Of a stretch of 64,000 nt of DNA, positions 45,174 to 57,790 are shown piece after piece. Every line of letters starts with the position of its first letter. Position 1 is the first letter of the stretch. Made by a program: the position numbers and the translations under genes. This DNA is from Odobenus rosmarus divergens (Eukaryota; Chordata; Mammalia; Carnivora; Odobenidae), in contig NW_004450267.1 of NCBI RefSeq assembly GCF_000321225.1, positions 703,985 through 767,984 of the forward strand, in the 5' to 3' direction. The notes under the pieces were generated by a model that ran no database searches, had not been told where the DNA came from, and saw only the letters and a list, made by a program, of their open reading frames with translations.

Positions 45174-46285
45174 GTTTGTCATCCATGCCTATCTTTTCAG
45201 ATCTTTATCTGTGACCTGAAACAAGATCTTTATCTTGTTTACTGGGTAGTTATCATTTGGTTTTAAGAGTCTTTTTGAAGATATGTATACAAGTTCTTTA
45301 TTAGACACGTCTTGCAAATACTCCCCTCCAATATTTGGCTTGTATTTACATTTTCACGTGTCATTTGAAAGAGCATATGATCTTAATTTTGGTGAAGCCC
45401 AACATATCTATTTCTTCTATGGTTAGTGCTTTTTATGTCCTAAGAAATTTTGCCTGCTCTTGAGTCATATTTTCTCCTCTGTTTTCTTCTAGGATTTTTT
45501 TTTTAATTTAGCTCTTATATTTAGACCTGTAATCTATTTCAAGTTGTTTTTTAATGTAGTAAGAGAAATGGTTTAAGAATATTTCATTATATTGGATATG
45601 CTGTCCAAGTGTTCTAAAATCATTTATTGAAAGGTTTTCTTTTTCCATTGACTTACTTTGGCATCTCTCTAAAAAACTCAGTTGACCACCTATGTAAGGG
45701 TCTATTTTTATACTTTCTATTCTGTTTCATTGATGTTCATTTTTATAGTAATCATATTCCCTTGAAAACTGTTGCTTTGACTACTTGGCATTGAGCAATA
45801 TGAGTTTTCCAACTTTTTTCTTCAATTTCAATATTATTTTGCCTATTTAAGATCACTAGCATTTTCATATACATTTTGGAAAAGTTTGTCAATTCCTACA
45901 AAAAAGAAAACCAGAGAGGATTATGATTTGAATTATTTTGAACCTATAGATCAATTTGGGAAGAATTTAAATTTTAAAGTAAGGAGCCTTCTCATCTTTG
46001 ATCATGATATATCTCTGAATTATTTTGTATCTTTTTAAAATTTCTCTCATTGATGTTTTGTAGTTTTCAGTATACAAATATTGCACATATTTTCTTATAT
46101 TTATTCTTAAGTATTTATGGTTTGATGTTCTTGTAAGTAGTATTTTTAATTTTAATCTAATTTTAAGTGCTAGTAATTAGAAAGGCAACTGAATTGAATA
46201 TATTAATTTTTATTCTGTTAACTGCTAAACTCACTGGATCCAGTAGCTTTTTCTTTTTTCTTTTTTGTAGATTTCTTAGAGTTTT
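45174..46285 (-). mobile_element. Old L1M ORF2 region, antisense, right of nested L1
   Basis: 'ctttattagacacgtcttgc' (45296), 'tcttaattttggtgaagccc' (45381), 'tcatttattgaaaggttttc' (45620), 'tagatcaatttgggaagaat' (45947) and 'gttttgtagttttcagtata' (46055) run in reverse ORF2 order. Many stops. Confidence 0.88.
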
Positions 46286-46349
46286 AATAAAAAATAAAAT
46301 AAATAAAATCAATTTGGAAATGCTTAAAAAAAAGAATGCTGGTAATGAA
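46286..46349. repeat. A-rich junction
   Basis: (AAAT)-like run at 46287-46310 between two antisense L1M pieces. Confidence 0.6.
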
Positions 46350-48240
46350 TAATTGCAGTTTTTACTTGTTTAAAGTTTCTTGATTTTGCCAATTTCTGAA
46401 AAAGATTTTTCTTGTGTATAGAATAGCTTTTTTTTCTTTCAGTACTTTAAAGATGTTGAACCACTGTCTTCTGGATTTCATAGGTCTTGTGAAATGTCTC
46501 TTATAATTCTTCACTGTTTGATACGTAGGTTTTTTCTTCTCTGCCTTTAAATTTTTCCCTTCACTTTTGGATTTCAGTAATTTAACTATGATGCATTTGT
46601 TTTTTTCTTTATTTTTTAATGTTTTCTGCTTATAATTATTGAGCTTCTTAAAAGTGTATTTTATTACATTTCAGTAATTTCAGAAAATTCCCTACTGTTA
46701 TCTGTTCAGATATTCCTTCAGTCCATTTCTTTCTTCTTTTTGCAGAGGTCCACTTACATTGTGTTAGACTGATAATTTCCTATGGCTCCTGTATGATCCA
46801 ATTATTCCTACTCATTTTTCTTTTTGTTTTTCATTATGGATATTTCTATTGACTTTTCTTAGCATTCACTAATTCTGTCCTCAGGAAAACATATTTGATA
46901 TCATGGTTTTCATATCTAGCTTTTCCATTTAGCTATATTTTATAATTGCTATATCTCTGCTGAAATTCTCTGTTTATATTTTAGAGTGTTATACAAGTCC
47001 TTATGTAATTGTTCAATTCCAAACATCTAGTTCATTTCTGAGTCAGAATTTGTTGATCATATTATCTATTAACAATGGATTTGTTTTTCTTTTTTTGCTT
47101 TTTAGAGTGTCATATGATTAGTGATTGAGGGCCAGACAGTGTATAGTGAAAAATCATTGAAATTACAGTGAATAATATTTATGCCAGAAATGCACACACC
47201 TCTTCTTTCAGTATAGAATGGAGGGTTTAGTCAATCTAGTCAATAGTTGAATAAGGTTTGAGTTTGTCCAGTTTCCACAGGCTTTGAATTCCTCTTGTGG
47301 AGGTCTGACATTTCCTTTTGGTTAGGTGGGACTTGGAGTGTTAGCACATTTTTCTGTGTTCTTATACCATCTTCAGATTTCAGAAGTCTCTGCTCATCTG
47401 ACTCAAAGAAAGGGTTTCTTTCCATGCGTTTGCCCCTGCTCCAGTGGTAGACTGTTGTTGATTATTAATCAGTGATAGGCCTATGGTGGAAACAGTGAGT
47501 GTTCTCAGTTCTCTTGGTCCAACCTCACTCTTAAATAGGGCCTGTGTACCTGGATTTTAGAGTTAGGACCTCTCAATGTTTCTATCCCTACCCACCCATG
47601 GCATCCAAACATTGCCTTGTATCTGTGGCTGGAGAGTTTTCTTTCTTTTCCTCAGTAGTGGCAGACTTCTGTTTTGTGCTAGTGCATTATCTTGGTATCA
47701 ACAGTTTTTGCTTATACACGTCTCCTCAGAAGCAGTAAAAACTTTGCCTAATCCCTGGAGGTGAGCAGGAAGATTTCCTACTCCTCAACAGATTTTGTTT
47801 TTACTTTTCCATTAGAAGCAATGGATCTTTCCCTTGTACTTGAGGAAAGAATGTTCAATGTTCTATGTTTAAAGTTTGTTTTATTTTTAAAATTTATATG
47901 TAGGCATGTTTTGTGCCTGTTTTCCAGTATAGCCAACTACCTTTGTATGTCTATGACATTGACAGAGCTTTCTTCAGTCTCCTACACTACCTCTGATATT
48001 TTTTCTGACCACCCAGTGGAGGCTTATTGAAGAGAGCTTTGTTTCTGGAACTCTTCACCCAGCCTTTATGAATACTCTACAGTTAAGTGGATTTCTTCTT
48101 ACCTGCTTCTGTGATAACAGTTGCTGGCAGAGATAAAAGTATCCCTGGCCCAATCTCTGCTTAGGACCTTATAACTCTTTGGAATACAGTTCATTTGGGT
48201 TGACTTGGTTGACTTGTGATCTATGACAGGTATAAGAAAA
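46350..48240 (-). mobile_element. Old L1M 3' region, antisense (second piece)
   Basis: 'gaaccactgtcttctggatt' (46458), 'ggatttcagtaatttaacta' (46569), 'cattcactaattctgtcctc' (46864) and 'catttctgagtcagaatttg' (47033) match reverse L1M 3' sequence, the family seen at 1-1440. The part beyond about 47200 is assigned by continuity. Frames at 47544-48030 are L1M by-products. Confidence 0.65.
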
Positions 48241-49149
48241 TTATAAATTGTTAGATTATTTGGATTTTTCTCATTGTTAGAATGGTAAGGACATTATTTT
48301 GCAGGCTTCTATATCCTAAGTACAAGTAGAACTTGAATCCATGAGCCTTACAAGTAATTTTTTATTTGAGTTTTATTCATCTATTGGGAAATATTTTCTG
48401 TGCCTGTCTGTATCTATTCTGCTGATAGTTAGGAAAATATAAAGCAAAGAAGATAGTATGTTGTAGTACATCATTGTCCTTAATTCTATAAAAAACAATT
48501 AAACAACCCAAACCAAGCCAAACTAACAAAACAAATAAACAGTGTACTGCACTATTTTGATAACTCCATGTGCAAAAGAGAAGTTTGGATAACATTACAA
48601 AAAATTCTGTTTCAATCCTAAAATTCTGATTATAAATCCAAGCAAATTCATTTCAAAGCTTTGAGCTCCAAGGAACAATGGCCTGACTTATGGAAATAGC
48701 CTGCCTCATCTATTAAATAAATTTGTCTAATAGCTTATATAAATTCTAATCTTGAGAATATTAATTTGAAGCTCACTAGGATTTGCTTTTATAAATTTTG
48801 CTCCCTGTAAGATTTAGACCCTACTGTTCTTTTCTAGTTCACTCCCCACCCACTCACCACAAAACAGATGAGGTTAAGTACTTTTAAACAATCTAGATGC
48901 ATAACCTTATCAGTTAAGGGAAAATAAAGCACCTGTTTGTAGTTGTTTCCCCACCCACTAATTATGTACAATTCAGAGAGAGCAGAAATAGAAAAGGTTT
49001 ACAAAATACCTTTAAATTGGGTGCTTGTTTCAATTTCAGAAACCTGCATAATTTTAAATAAATGAACACTGCTAAATGCACAGTAGTTCAGAGAATTTGA
49101 GGAGGTAGGACCTTTGCACTTTTGTATAAATGTAAAAGACATGGCATAT
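48241..49149. other. Unassigned DNA
   Basis: No element recognised. Confidence 0.35.
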
Positions 49150-49372
49150 CTGGGACCAGTACAAATGGGTTCATGGTAGAATTTCTCTGCTAACTAGTTA
49201 TGTGATGTGATTTTGGATGAGTCCTTTCTTCATTTCTTAATTCGAATTCTCTTATCTATATTGACTGAAGGTAGCAATATCTTTCCTTCTGGGATTGTTG
49301 TGAGCATTAACTGAAATAGTTTATGGAAAGACTTGATAGTGCCTGCGACATAGTAGTTGGTGTTGAATCTGA
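49150..49372 (+). mobile_element. MIR SINE, sense
   Basis: 'actagttatgtgatgtgatt' (49194), 'gggattgttgtgagcattaa' (49292) and 'agtgcctgcgacatagtagt' (49339) match MIR end to end. Confidence 0.88.
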
Positions 49373-50089
49373 ATCCTTCTGTCCTTACTATTTTTCTGTT
49401 ACAGCATTATTCCAATTTTGGCTTTACAGTAACCAAGTATGTTCATGTCTCAGTCCCCAGTAGGACTTAGTATCCCAAAAGCAGACTGGGAAGTCCTTTC
49501 TGCATCCACAGTAGCTTTAGTATAGTCTCAATATAAAACAAAACAAAACATTTGCTGTTAACATAATCTGAATCACTATTCTGACTACCCTGCTTGAGTT
49601 TCGGACTGGCAAATTAGACAGTGAGTATAAAAGCACTGTGTAAACTAAAATACAAGACAGGGAAGGTTTAGTGATGATGATGAAGACCCAGTCTCTGCTT
49701 TCTAGGAGATTATAATGGGTGGGTGGGAGAAGGTGTTAGATAAATTAATCAAAGAATCGGTCACGTAAAACACATAGCAACTACATTTTAGGTTGATTCA
49801 TATTCTTCATGGAAGAGCTGAAGAAATCCTTTCTAGAGGTTAGGGAATAACTAAGAGGGGACTTTGCAGGAGCATTGGGGGAGAAATTGGAAATGAACCT
49901 TTATCGAACCACAAGGGAAATATATTCTTTTCTGTCCATTCCACCTGTTTGCTTTAACAATTTTACGTTTCCCTTCTCTTAAACACTTGTTTAATCATAA
50001 TTCTACCTGAGACTTCACTTTATGCTTTTAGACTGATTCATACTCATCTATTGCTATGGTTTCCATTATTTAAGTTCCAAATTAGTACT
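49373..50089. other. Unassigned DNA
   Basis: No element recognised. Confidence 0.35.
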
Positions 50090-50570
50090 AAGATAAATCT
50101 CTCTCTTGAATACCTACCCTCTATATCCAAAATCCAAAAACTCTTTGGTGAGATTTTCACACCAAAGTCTCACAGATACTTCAGGCAACTCAAATTCAGT
50201 AAGTCTCAAACTGACCAAATTATCTTTCTCTTCACCCAACTTTCTATCTAATAGTCTATATTTCAATGAATGACATCATCATCCACCCAGTTTTGCAAGC
50301 TGGAAATATGGGCATCATCTTAGTCTTCCTTATCCTTTATCCATCACCACCAAAATCCAGTCCTTCACTAAATTTGAATCCTAGATGTCTCCCTGCCCCT
50401 CTCTATTTCTTCCCACCTTCATTCCATTCAACTCCAGTTCCCATTTTCATCATCTGTCACAGAGATTATGCAGCAGCCTTCCAGTTGGTTTTCCTACTTG
50501 TATTTCTGTTGCCCTCAATGCTTCCCTCATTCTCTAGATGACTTCTCAAAACTGCAAAAGTGATTGTAAT
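50090..50570 (+). mobile_element. L2 ORF-region fragment, sense
   Basis: 'caaagtctcacagatacttc' (50163), 'cagtaagtctcaaactgacc' (50197), 'gacatcatcatccacccagt' (50272) and 'gcagcagccttccagttggt' (50470) follow the L2 coding region order. The 91-codon frame at 50266-50541 is a remnant of it, without intact motifs. Confidence 0.75.
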
Positions 50571-52168
50571 GAGACAAAAATGAACAATTATGAATAGTTC
50601 TAGTCTCTTAACACACTCAATAAGGAGAATTCTAGCTTAAACACCAGAATCTTCCTCTTTTCCATCCTCTAGAGTTAGAATAAATGTTATTGATTTTTAA
50701 ATTATCAGTTACATTTTTAATCCATGAAGACATTCCAACAATAGAAGCTAACAATGCAGAGATGGTACAAATTTTAATATCCTATCAAACTCCTGAGGAA
50801 AATAAAAGCCTAATGGTTAAAATTCTCTGGAAATCAAAGGCAAAAACATCAAAATTAAAAATAAAGTCCCAAGTAAAATTATTTTGCCCTGAATTAAATG
50901 TCCAAAGAAATTTCATACTCTTGAATTCTTTATCCTGCTAAGCCTCATCTAGAAGTGTCCTTCCATAATGCCTGGGGAAAGGTGATTTTTTTCTTTCAGC
51001 AACTACATTCAGGATGCCTCTCATTAGCTTCAGGATCTCAGAGGTTTTGTGTTAGTTCAGTGCTTAGTCTCTGAGGTGCCTCACTTTTCAGAAGTCCTGA
51101 GAATTAATGAGACACACTATCAGGGCATTACCTTGATAACTACTTCATTCAGAGAATAAGGCCAACTGCAGTCCATGGTCAGGTTTACCAGTTAAAATCA
51201 TGTTTTCAAAACCTACTATCTGAGGAAGGAGAACAGATAGAGAAAATCCATTTTTAGCTCCAACAGAATCCCAATTAACTTTGGTGGTCCAGCAAAGGCA
51301 ACCAGAGAACATGTATTTACCCAGGAGAAATTTACCTTTGTGTTCATTTGGGCTAGGCTATCCTGCACTTATTTGGTTCTGTCCCTGGAGAAGAGCAGAT
51401 CTGGAGCTTCCTCCAGAGGAAGCAATAGCAGTAACCACATTTAACAATATACAAAACAACAACAAAAAATGATTCTCAACAACATAAAACACAATCTTAT
51501 TTTTGTCATATCCCTGGACAAAAACTCCAGCAAAGTCATTAATTTTCTGAGTTTTAGCTAATAGACAATGCTAGTGCCATCTTGAGCCACACTAATCCTT
51601 ACTTGTGCTAAATCTGCTCTCCATTCCAGGTAAGCCACTGCAGACTTTAATGGGAAATCAGGGCATAGCTGGTTTCTCCTTTTTCTCTCTGTGATCGCCT
51701 TCTCCCCCATTCACTCCTTGCTGTTTACATTTTCCACTAAGATCAAAGTGGGGAAAAGGTAGAGGGGCGAGTTCTTACTTGAACTTGTGCTATCAAATGC
51801 TAGCTTTGAGTTCACTGGGTGTGCCAGATGTTTAGAGATGATTCTTTTTCTCCTGGTGCATTTTAATGGCTCTTCCCAGGTTTCCTGCTGAGGTCTTTTG
51901 CCTTCAATTCCTTGACCCTTCTTTCTTTCCAGCAGTAGTTTGCAGTGATTCCCTCTGCAACTAGGTACATCTGGGAGAATAATTCCAGTTGCTTTTTTCT
52001 TAGGTCTTCTAGACTCACATTGCACAGGACTCTGGACAGCCTCCAGTTCTGATTACTTACCCAACAACCTCTGGGTGTGAAGATCAATTCCTTCACAGTC
52101 GTACTCTCTGGCTTTGCCACCAAAACATGTAGTAAGCCTATCTCTTGCCTTCAAGATTTTCCAGGAAG
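50571..52168. other. Unassigned DNA, moderately complex
   Basis: No transposon recognised with confidence. On the minus strand, two overlapping frames (51711-52025 and 51863-52123; 104 and 86 codons) have charged, non-repetitive products rich in Lys/Arg/Glu. I know no matching family. They could be an old retroelement remnant or chance. Confidence 0.3.
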
Positions 52169-52356
52169 GGGGGTGCCTGGGTGCCTCAGTTGGTTAAGCC
52201 TCTGACTCTTAATTTGGAATCAGGTCATGATCGTGAGATTGAGCCCTGCATCAGACTAGGTGCTCAGTGGGAATCTGCTTGAGATTCTCTCTCTACCTCA
52301 CCCTCTCCTTCTCCTCTTCCCCCCACTCTCTAAAATAAGTAAGTAAATCTTAAAAC
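52169..52356 (+). mobile_element. Older SINEC copy, sense
   Basis: 'ggggtgcctgggtgcctcag' head with the 'tctgactcttaatttggaat' variant. Flanks 'aagattttccaggaag' (52153-52168) and 'aaagtttcccaggaag' (52357-52372) form a decayed TSD. Confidence 0.93.
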
Positions 52357-53207
52357 AAAGTTTCCCAGGAAGAAGTCATAACCCCATCCATATTGTTTTA
52401 GATTTCTCTGACTTAACTCAGGCTTAAATCATCTGTATCTACCAACAGTTTAGGGACTCCAACTCCTTTCTGACAAGTATCTAGGGCTCTCTAATAAGAG
52501 GTTGTCCTTAGGTACTAGATTTGTGTGGAGAAAGCCCACATCCAAGAACAGTTCTGATTCCTTCTACACTTGGTCCCCTTTGTCCAGAATATCATCTAAC
52601 TTCCAATTTTCAGTAAGAACCACACTCCACCTCTTTCTTTCCCTCTAGGCCTAGGCTTATCCAGTTTCTATTAAGAGAAAATATGTATATCTTACAAGCA
52701 AGATTTTCACTGTAACCTAGATGTTTGAGATGAGATGTTAGTTTCTTGAAGCTTTGTCTTTGCTTTGGAGTGACTTAAAGAGGAGAGACTGCTCTTCAAC
52801 GAATGAGAAAAAGAAAAAAAAAAAAAGAGAAAAGAAGAGAAAAACTAGATTCATGTTTTGAATTATAACTTTGTTACACAGCCCGCCCTACTAAACTTTT
52901 GCATTCTTCCAAGGAAAGTTATTTCTTATCTTAGGGCTTTTCCTCCCCCCAAGAATGTAGGAGTCATGGCACTCTGGACCATACTTCACCAGGATAGTAC
53001 TTTCTAACTGTCTCCTTGCAAGCACCACAATGAGCCATGTGGGTGATGCTGCACTTGGTCCCAGTTCCCCAGATGAATACACAAACCAAAATACTTACGG
53101 ATTAACCTTCCTTCTTTATTAGGAACAGGCACAGTTAACCTCATTAATCAGGCAGAGTCCCTTCTAAAAGAATTGGGGTCATTTGCCTCTCTGACTCCCA
53201 CTTCAAC
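52357..53207. other. Unassigned DNA
   Basis: Contains an A/G run at about 52807-52845. No element or exon recognised. Confidence 0.35.
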
Positions 53208-53217
53208 TCCACTTCTT

Positions 53218-53421
53218 TTTTTTTTTTAAAGATTTTATTTATTCATTTGAGAGAGACAGAAAAAGCACAAGCAGAGGGAGAGGCAGAGGGAGAAGGAGAA
53301 GCATATTTCCCCCTGAGCTGGGAGCCTGACGTGGGGATCGATCCCAGGACCTAGAGATCATGACGTGAACCAAAGGCAGAGGCTTAGCCATCTGAGCCAC
53401 TCAGGCAGGCACCCCTCATCC
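53218..53421 (-). mobile_element. SINEC, antisense
   Basis: Reverse SINE ending 'gagccactcaggcaggcac' (small duplication at the head). Short TSD 'ccacttctt' at 53209-53217 and 53422-53430. Confidence 0.94.
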
Positions 53422-53830
53422 CCACTTCTTATATACATTTGCCATTTCATCTTTTTTCTTTTTTATGAAAAATTCCAAACTTACTATATTTCATTGATTC
53501 TAAAGACACATAGTATTTCAGCTCTTAACACCCCTACAGTTGGAATGCATCTCGCAATCCATGGTGTGCTAAAGTATTATTCTTGGCTCTTTTTCCTCTT
53601 TACTGATACATTGGCTACCATCTAAGATTTGATAATACATATTGCATGAAAGTGGAGAATAGAATAATTAACATTCAATAATGACCCTCCGGTTTTAATA
53701 ATCATCATCTCATTGTATATTCTTTATCTTTTTGAATTTTTTTTATTATTGTGAAATGTCTCTATTTTTAATAAGTATTTTAATGATTTCACAAGTTAAT
53801 CCAAATTACTTTTATTGATAAAAATATAAG

Positions 53831-53874
53831 TGTATTTTCTTACATAACAATCCTATGTTATGTAAGAAAATACA
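53831..53874. repeat. Perfect 19-bp inverted repeat, 6-nt loop
   Basis: Arms 'tgtattttcttacataaca' (53831-53849) and its exact reverse complement (53856-53874), loop ATCCTA. A smaller stem, GATGGT/ACCATC, follows at 53878-53894. Confidence 0.97.
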
Positions 53875-55129
53875 TATGATGGTTAAATACCATCAAAATT
53901 TAAAAATACATATTAACATTATAATAATCCATTTTAAATTTTTTCCCAGTTGCCCTTAAAATAACTTCTTATATGTGGTTTGTTTGAATCAAACTTCAAA
54001 TAAAATAAAATCTTTTTGGTCTGATTGCCTCCTTATGGTATAATTTAAATTATTTTTCTGTCCATTGTGTTCCTTGTGAATTAGAAATTAGAGATGAAGG
54101 CTAAATTATCTTCAGGTCTGATATTCATGGCAAATGTACTTTAGAGCTACTTCATATTGTATCACATCAGGGGAAACACAATGGCTGGTTGTACCACATT
54201 CAGAGATGATCAATTTTAAAGTTGCCTGTCTTCCCATGGCAGTATATTTTCTGTTTCAATGAAGGAAATTGTCTCTCAAAAATTTCCAAATATTTCAGAA
54301 GCATGTTAATGTTCATCTCCTTCTTTGTTTTAGTCCTTCTCTTTCACACTATTTTTCATAAGTCATGGTTATCCATCCACATATTTTATGATTAGCTTCT
54401 TCTACAGAATAATATCTATATCAAAGGATTTCCTCCTTGGATAAAAAAAATTGATTAGGATCCCTTTGTAAGTTGTGGGTCATATTGATACAGGCTTCTA
54501 TTTTAGGTCTAAGTAGGCAGGCTGGGGATATGTTAATATCACAGTGAAGTTAGGAGTAGAGCACTTTAGGATATTTCCTCCAAGATAGAGGTGTTGTTTA
54601 TTTTCCCCCTATATGAAGAAGGAAGACATGATTCTGGTCTGAAAAATCTAGATGAATTACCTTAGTGCATATAACCAGAAATTGCATGGAAAGATTTTAT
54701 TTAATCTCTTCTGAAATTAAATATATAGGAAATTATTTGGTCTTTTCTGGGATTTGCAGAGTTTATAATAACCTTCTTTATTCTTCCTAAGTTGGTAAAA
54801 CTTGAAATTTACACCTCTGTTTCTACAGAACCCTCTGTTGTTGCTAATATCTTTTCCCGGCTATGTCAGGCTTCCAGGTTCTGCTTTCCTTGGGACTCTG
54901 ACTCAGACACCTATACCTTAGGAGTTACCCAAGGATTTAAAGGGTAAACTCATATATCTGACTTACCAACCCAATAAGACAAACACATTCTCCTTGAGCT
55001 TCATCCCCGATGTGCCACACCAACTAATTGTCACCCCCATTTTAATATTGTTCTACTGAGCACTCTTTAGTGATTGCTACTAAATAATGCAATCAATGTA
55101 TTTAACATAATCCTAAAATAATAGGGATT

Positions 55130-55240
55130 ATTGTTATATAATAATATATGTAATATATGATATGATATATGATATATAATTATATATAATAAGTATATAT
55201 ATAAGTATATATATATAAGATATATATACTTAATATATCC
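55130..55240. repeat. Low-complexity TA-rich tract
   Basis: Irregular (TA)n/(GATATA)n sequence with many short palindromes. Confidence 0.9.
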
Positions 55241-55289
55241 TTATGAAGGTAATGTGGAAATTAAGGAAAGAATAAAAATATATATTTAC

Positions 55290-55840
55290 CAGGACTAAAT
55301 ATCATCAATGCTAATATTTGTTATATTTTCTTCCATTATGTTTCTATACCTATAGCACTTTTAAATGCATGTTTAAAATTATATATAAATATTGTAACTT
55401 GACCCTCTTACTTACAAATGCTATGAGCAGTCCTCCACATGAAACAGTTACTTTTTTAATGGTTTCATAATATTCCATCAGGTTTATTTGACCATTCCCT
55501 ATTATTTTAGTTTTTTCTTCCTAAGTTTTATATTTTTATAAATTTTGCTGGGACAATTTTGTTTATAAGGCCAATTTAAATTAAGTATTATTTCCATAGG
55601 ATATTTTATAGATACAATTTCTAAGTGAGGGACATAAATATATTTAGGACTCATAATAACACATTAAAATAGCGATGTATGTAAATGCTTTTTACTGTAC
55701 CTTATTAAACTTGTACACTTTTTTTTTAAAGAGGATGTTATTACAGTAAGTAATCAGAGTTGTGATATTATATCTATTTGCATTTTGTGTTCACTGGTGA
55801 GTATGCACATTTTCAGATTGGTTTAATTAATATAATCCCA
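55290..55840 (-). mobile_element. Old L1M 3' region, antisense
   Basis: 'ctatgagcagtcctccacat' (55421), 'gtttcataatattccatcag' (55462) and 'tttataaattttgctgggac' (55535) match reverse L1M 3' sequence. Confidence 0.6.
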
Positions 55841-56094
55841 CTTATGTTAATTAACTACTGTGCTCTTAATATTATTCTCATTGATTTGTGTGAAGTTTTA
55901 TAAGACTAATGTGGTAAACTTAGTCGTTTATAAATCCAAGTAATTTTCTCAGTTATTTATTGCTGAGTCACATGTTTATTAGAGTGATACATATTCAATT
56001 AAAATCAACCTTAACCAGTATAATCTTTTGTTTGTGCTCTTAATTGGTGTTTCTTTTCTTCTTTTTTTTACTTCCTGTCTCACTTGCCCTGGGT
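55841..56094. other. Unassigned AT-rich DNA
   Basis: Nothing recognised. Confidence 0.35.
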
Positions 56095-56540
56095 CTACGT
56101 TTAGCAGCCAAAGTAATAATCTTAAAATAAATCATATCAAATCACTTCCCACCACATGCAGAGTAAAATCCAAAGTCTTTTATATAATTCCAAAGGCTCT
56201 GTGTGATCTTAAACTCATCTTTTACAACCCTTCTCTGTCAGTCCATTCAACCCTTACTGGGTTTCTTTCTTTTCCTGGAACCTTCCTGCACATTCACCCC
56301 TAAGAGCCTTGTATTTGATATTCTCTCAGACTAATGAAGCCACGTACATATGTGTATGGCTCATTCCTTTTCTTTATTCAGTTTTCTGCTTAAATGACAA
56401 ATCAGAGAAAATTTATTTATGATAGAACCTTCACATCACTCTTTATCCCAATTTCATTTTATGAAGTCATAGGACTTATCTCAAAACACACTTGTGCAGA
56501 TACACACATACACACACACAGGTTTATTTCCCTCACTAGA
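56095..56540 (+). mobile_element. L2 3' part, sense
   Basis: 'cagagtaaaatccaaagtct' (56159), 'ccaaaggctctgtgtgatct' (56191) and 'ctgcttaaatgacaaatcag' (56386) match L2 in order. The 91-codon frame at 56028-56303 overlaps it and is a decayed remnant. Confidence 0.75.
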
Positions 56541-56567
56541 CTAGAAGCCTAAGAAGGGTAGGTCTGT

Positions 56568-56700
56568 CCGCCTGCCTTCCTCCCTCCCCCTTCTTCCTTT
56601 CTTTCTTTCTCTTTCTTTTCTTTTCTTTCTCTTTCTCTCTCTCTTTTCTTTCTTTCTTTCCCTCCCTCCCTCCTTCCCTTCCTTCCTTCCTCTTTTTGTT
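56568..56700. repeat. Polypyrimidine tract (CTTT/CCTT)n
   Basis: About 130 bp of almost pure C/T. The minus-strand frame here (56541-56804) is an Arg/Lys/Glu repeat artefact. Confidence 0.95.
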
Positions 56701-57175
56701 TTATTCTTTTTCTGTTTTGTGCACCAAACTAGAATAATGTCTGTAATAAAAGGTGACCAAGAACATCCAGAAGAAATTCTAAAATATAAAGAAAAATTGC
56801 CCATAGGTCATGCAATCACAATCACAGTTAATATTTGGGCATTATTGTTAGTCTTTACATTTATGATAGATTTTGAATTTTACATTTAGAGTAAGTATAA
56901 AGTTTTTGAAATCTTTAATTCAACTATTTTATTAGGCTCTGTTCCATGAGCATTTTTTATGTCATTAAACAGTTTTCATAAGCATCTTAAAGGGCTGAAG
57001 ATTATTCCTTAATTCTAACCTAAAGTCAAACCAGGATGACATTATTTATATGAAATCTTAGCTTAAATATTTTATTAATTAATAAGTATCATCCTCTCCA
57101 TATTCATGGTAAGGTTTTAATTATCATTTTAAAGCAAATTTACCTTTTCTGTCACTTCAATGATTTACATTTTTA
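56701..57175. other. Unassigned AT-rich DNA
   Basis: Nothing recognised. Confidence 0.35.
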
Positions 57176-57329
57176 AAAACCATTTTTAAAGCTTTTATTT
57201 TAATTCCAGTTAGTTAACAGACAGTGTTATATTAGCTTCAGGTATACAATACAGTGATTCAACAGTTCCATACATCATCCTGTGCTCATAAGGACAAGTA
57301 CATTCCTTAATTTCCATCACCTATTTAAT

Positions 57330-57353
57330 CTCCCCCCCTCCCCCCCTCCCCTC
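57330..57353. repeat. C7-T-C7-T-C4 tract in L1 3' UTR
   Basis: Corresponds to the G-rich polypurine stretch of L1 3' UTRs on the element's sense (minus) strand. Confidence 0.9.
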
Positions 57354-57602
57354 TGGTAACCATAAGATTTTTCTTTATAATTAAAAGTCTGTTACTTGCT
57401 TTGACTCTCTCTCTGTCTCATTTTTTTTCCTTTGCTTATTTGTTCTGTTTCTTAAATTCTACACACAAGTGAAATTATTGGTATTTGTATCTCTCTAACT
57501 TATTTTGCTTAGCATTATACTCTTTAGCTCCATCCTTTTCATTGCAAATGGCAAGATTTCATTCTTTTTTATGGCTGAGTAATATTCCATTGTGTATATA
57601 TA

Positions 57603-57771
57603 TCACATCTTCTTTATCCATTCATCAATTGATGGACACTTGGGCAGTTTCCATAATTTGGCTATTGTAAATAATATTGATATAAACATAAGCGTACATG
57701 TATACCCTTGAATTAGTGTTTTTGTATTCTTTGAGTAAATATAGAGTAGTATGTTTTCTGGATCATCAGGT
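57603..57771 (-). pseudogene. L1 ORF2p C-terminal fragment
   Basis: The minus translation has 'LFTIAKLWKLPKCPSIDEWI' then 'KKM', the near-terminal ORF2p block. Just upstream it is interrupted by the SINE at 57791. Non-functional. Confidence 0.9.
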
Positions 57772-57790
57772 AGTTCTATTTTAACTTTTT

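Larger units (their letters stand above)
53431..55289. other. Unassigned AT-rich DNA
   Basis: Holds the 19-bp hairpin at 53831-53874 and the TA-rich tract at 55130-55240. 54800-55060 is slightly more GC-rich. No exon recognised. Confidence 0.4.

Noticed and set aside
45219..45240. 9-bp inverted repeat 'aaacaagat/atcttgttt' with 4-nt loop
   Set aside because: Short enough to be expected by chance and lies in ordinary L1M ORF2 sequence.
53831..53874. MADE1/mariner-type MITE as an explanation of the hairpin
   Set aside because: The arm sequence does not resemble the MADE1 termini, and no TA-flanked 80-bp unit is present.
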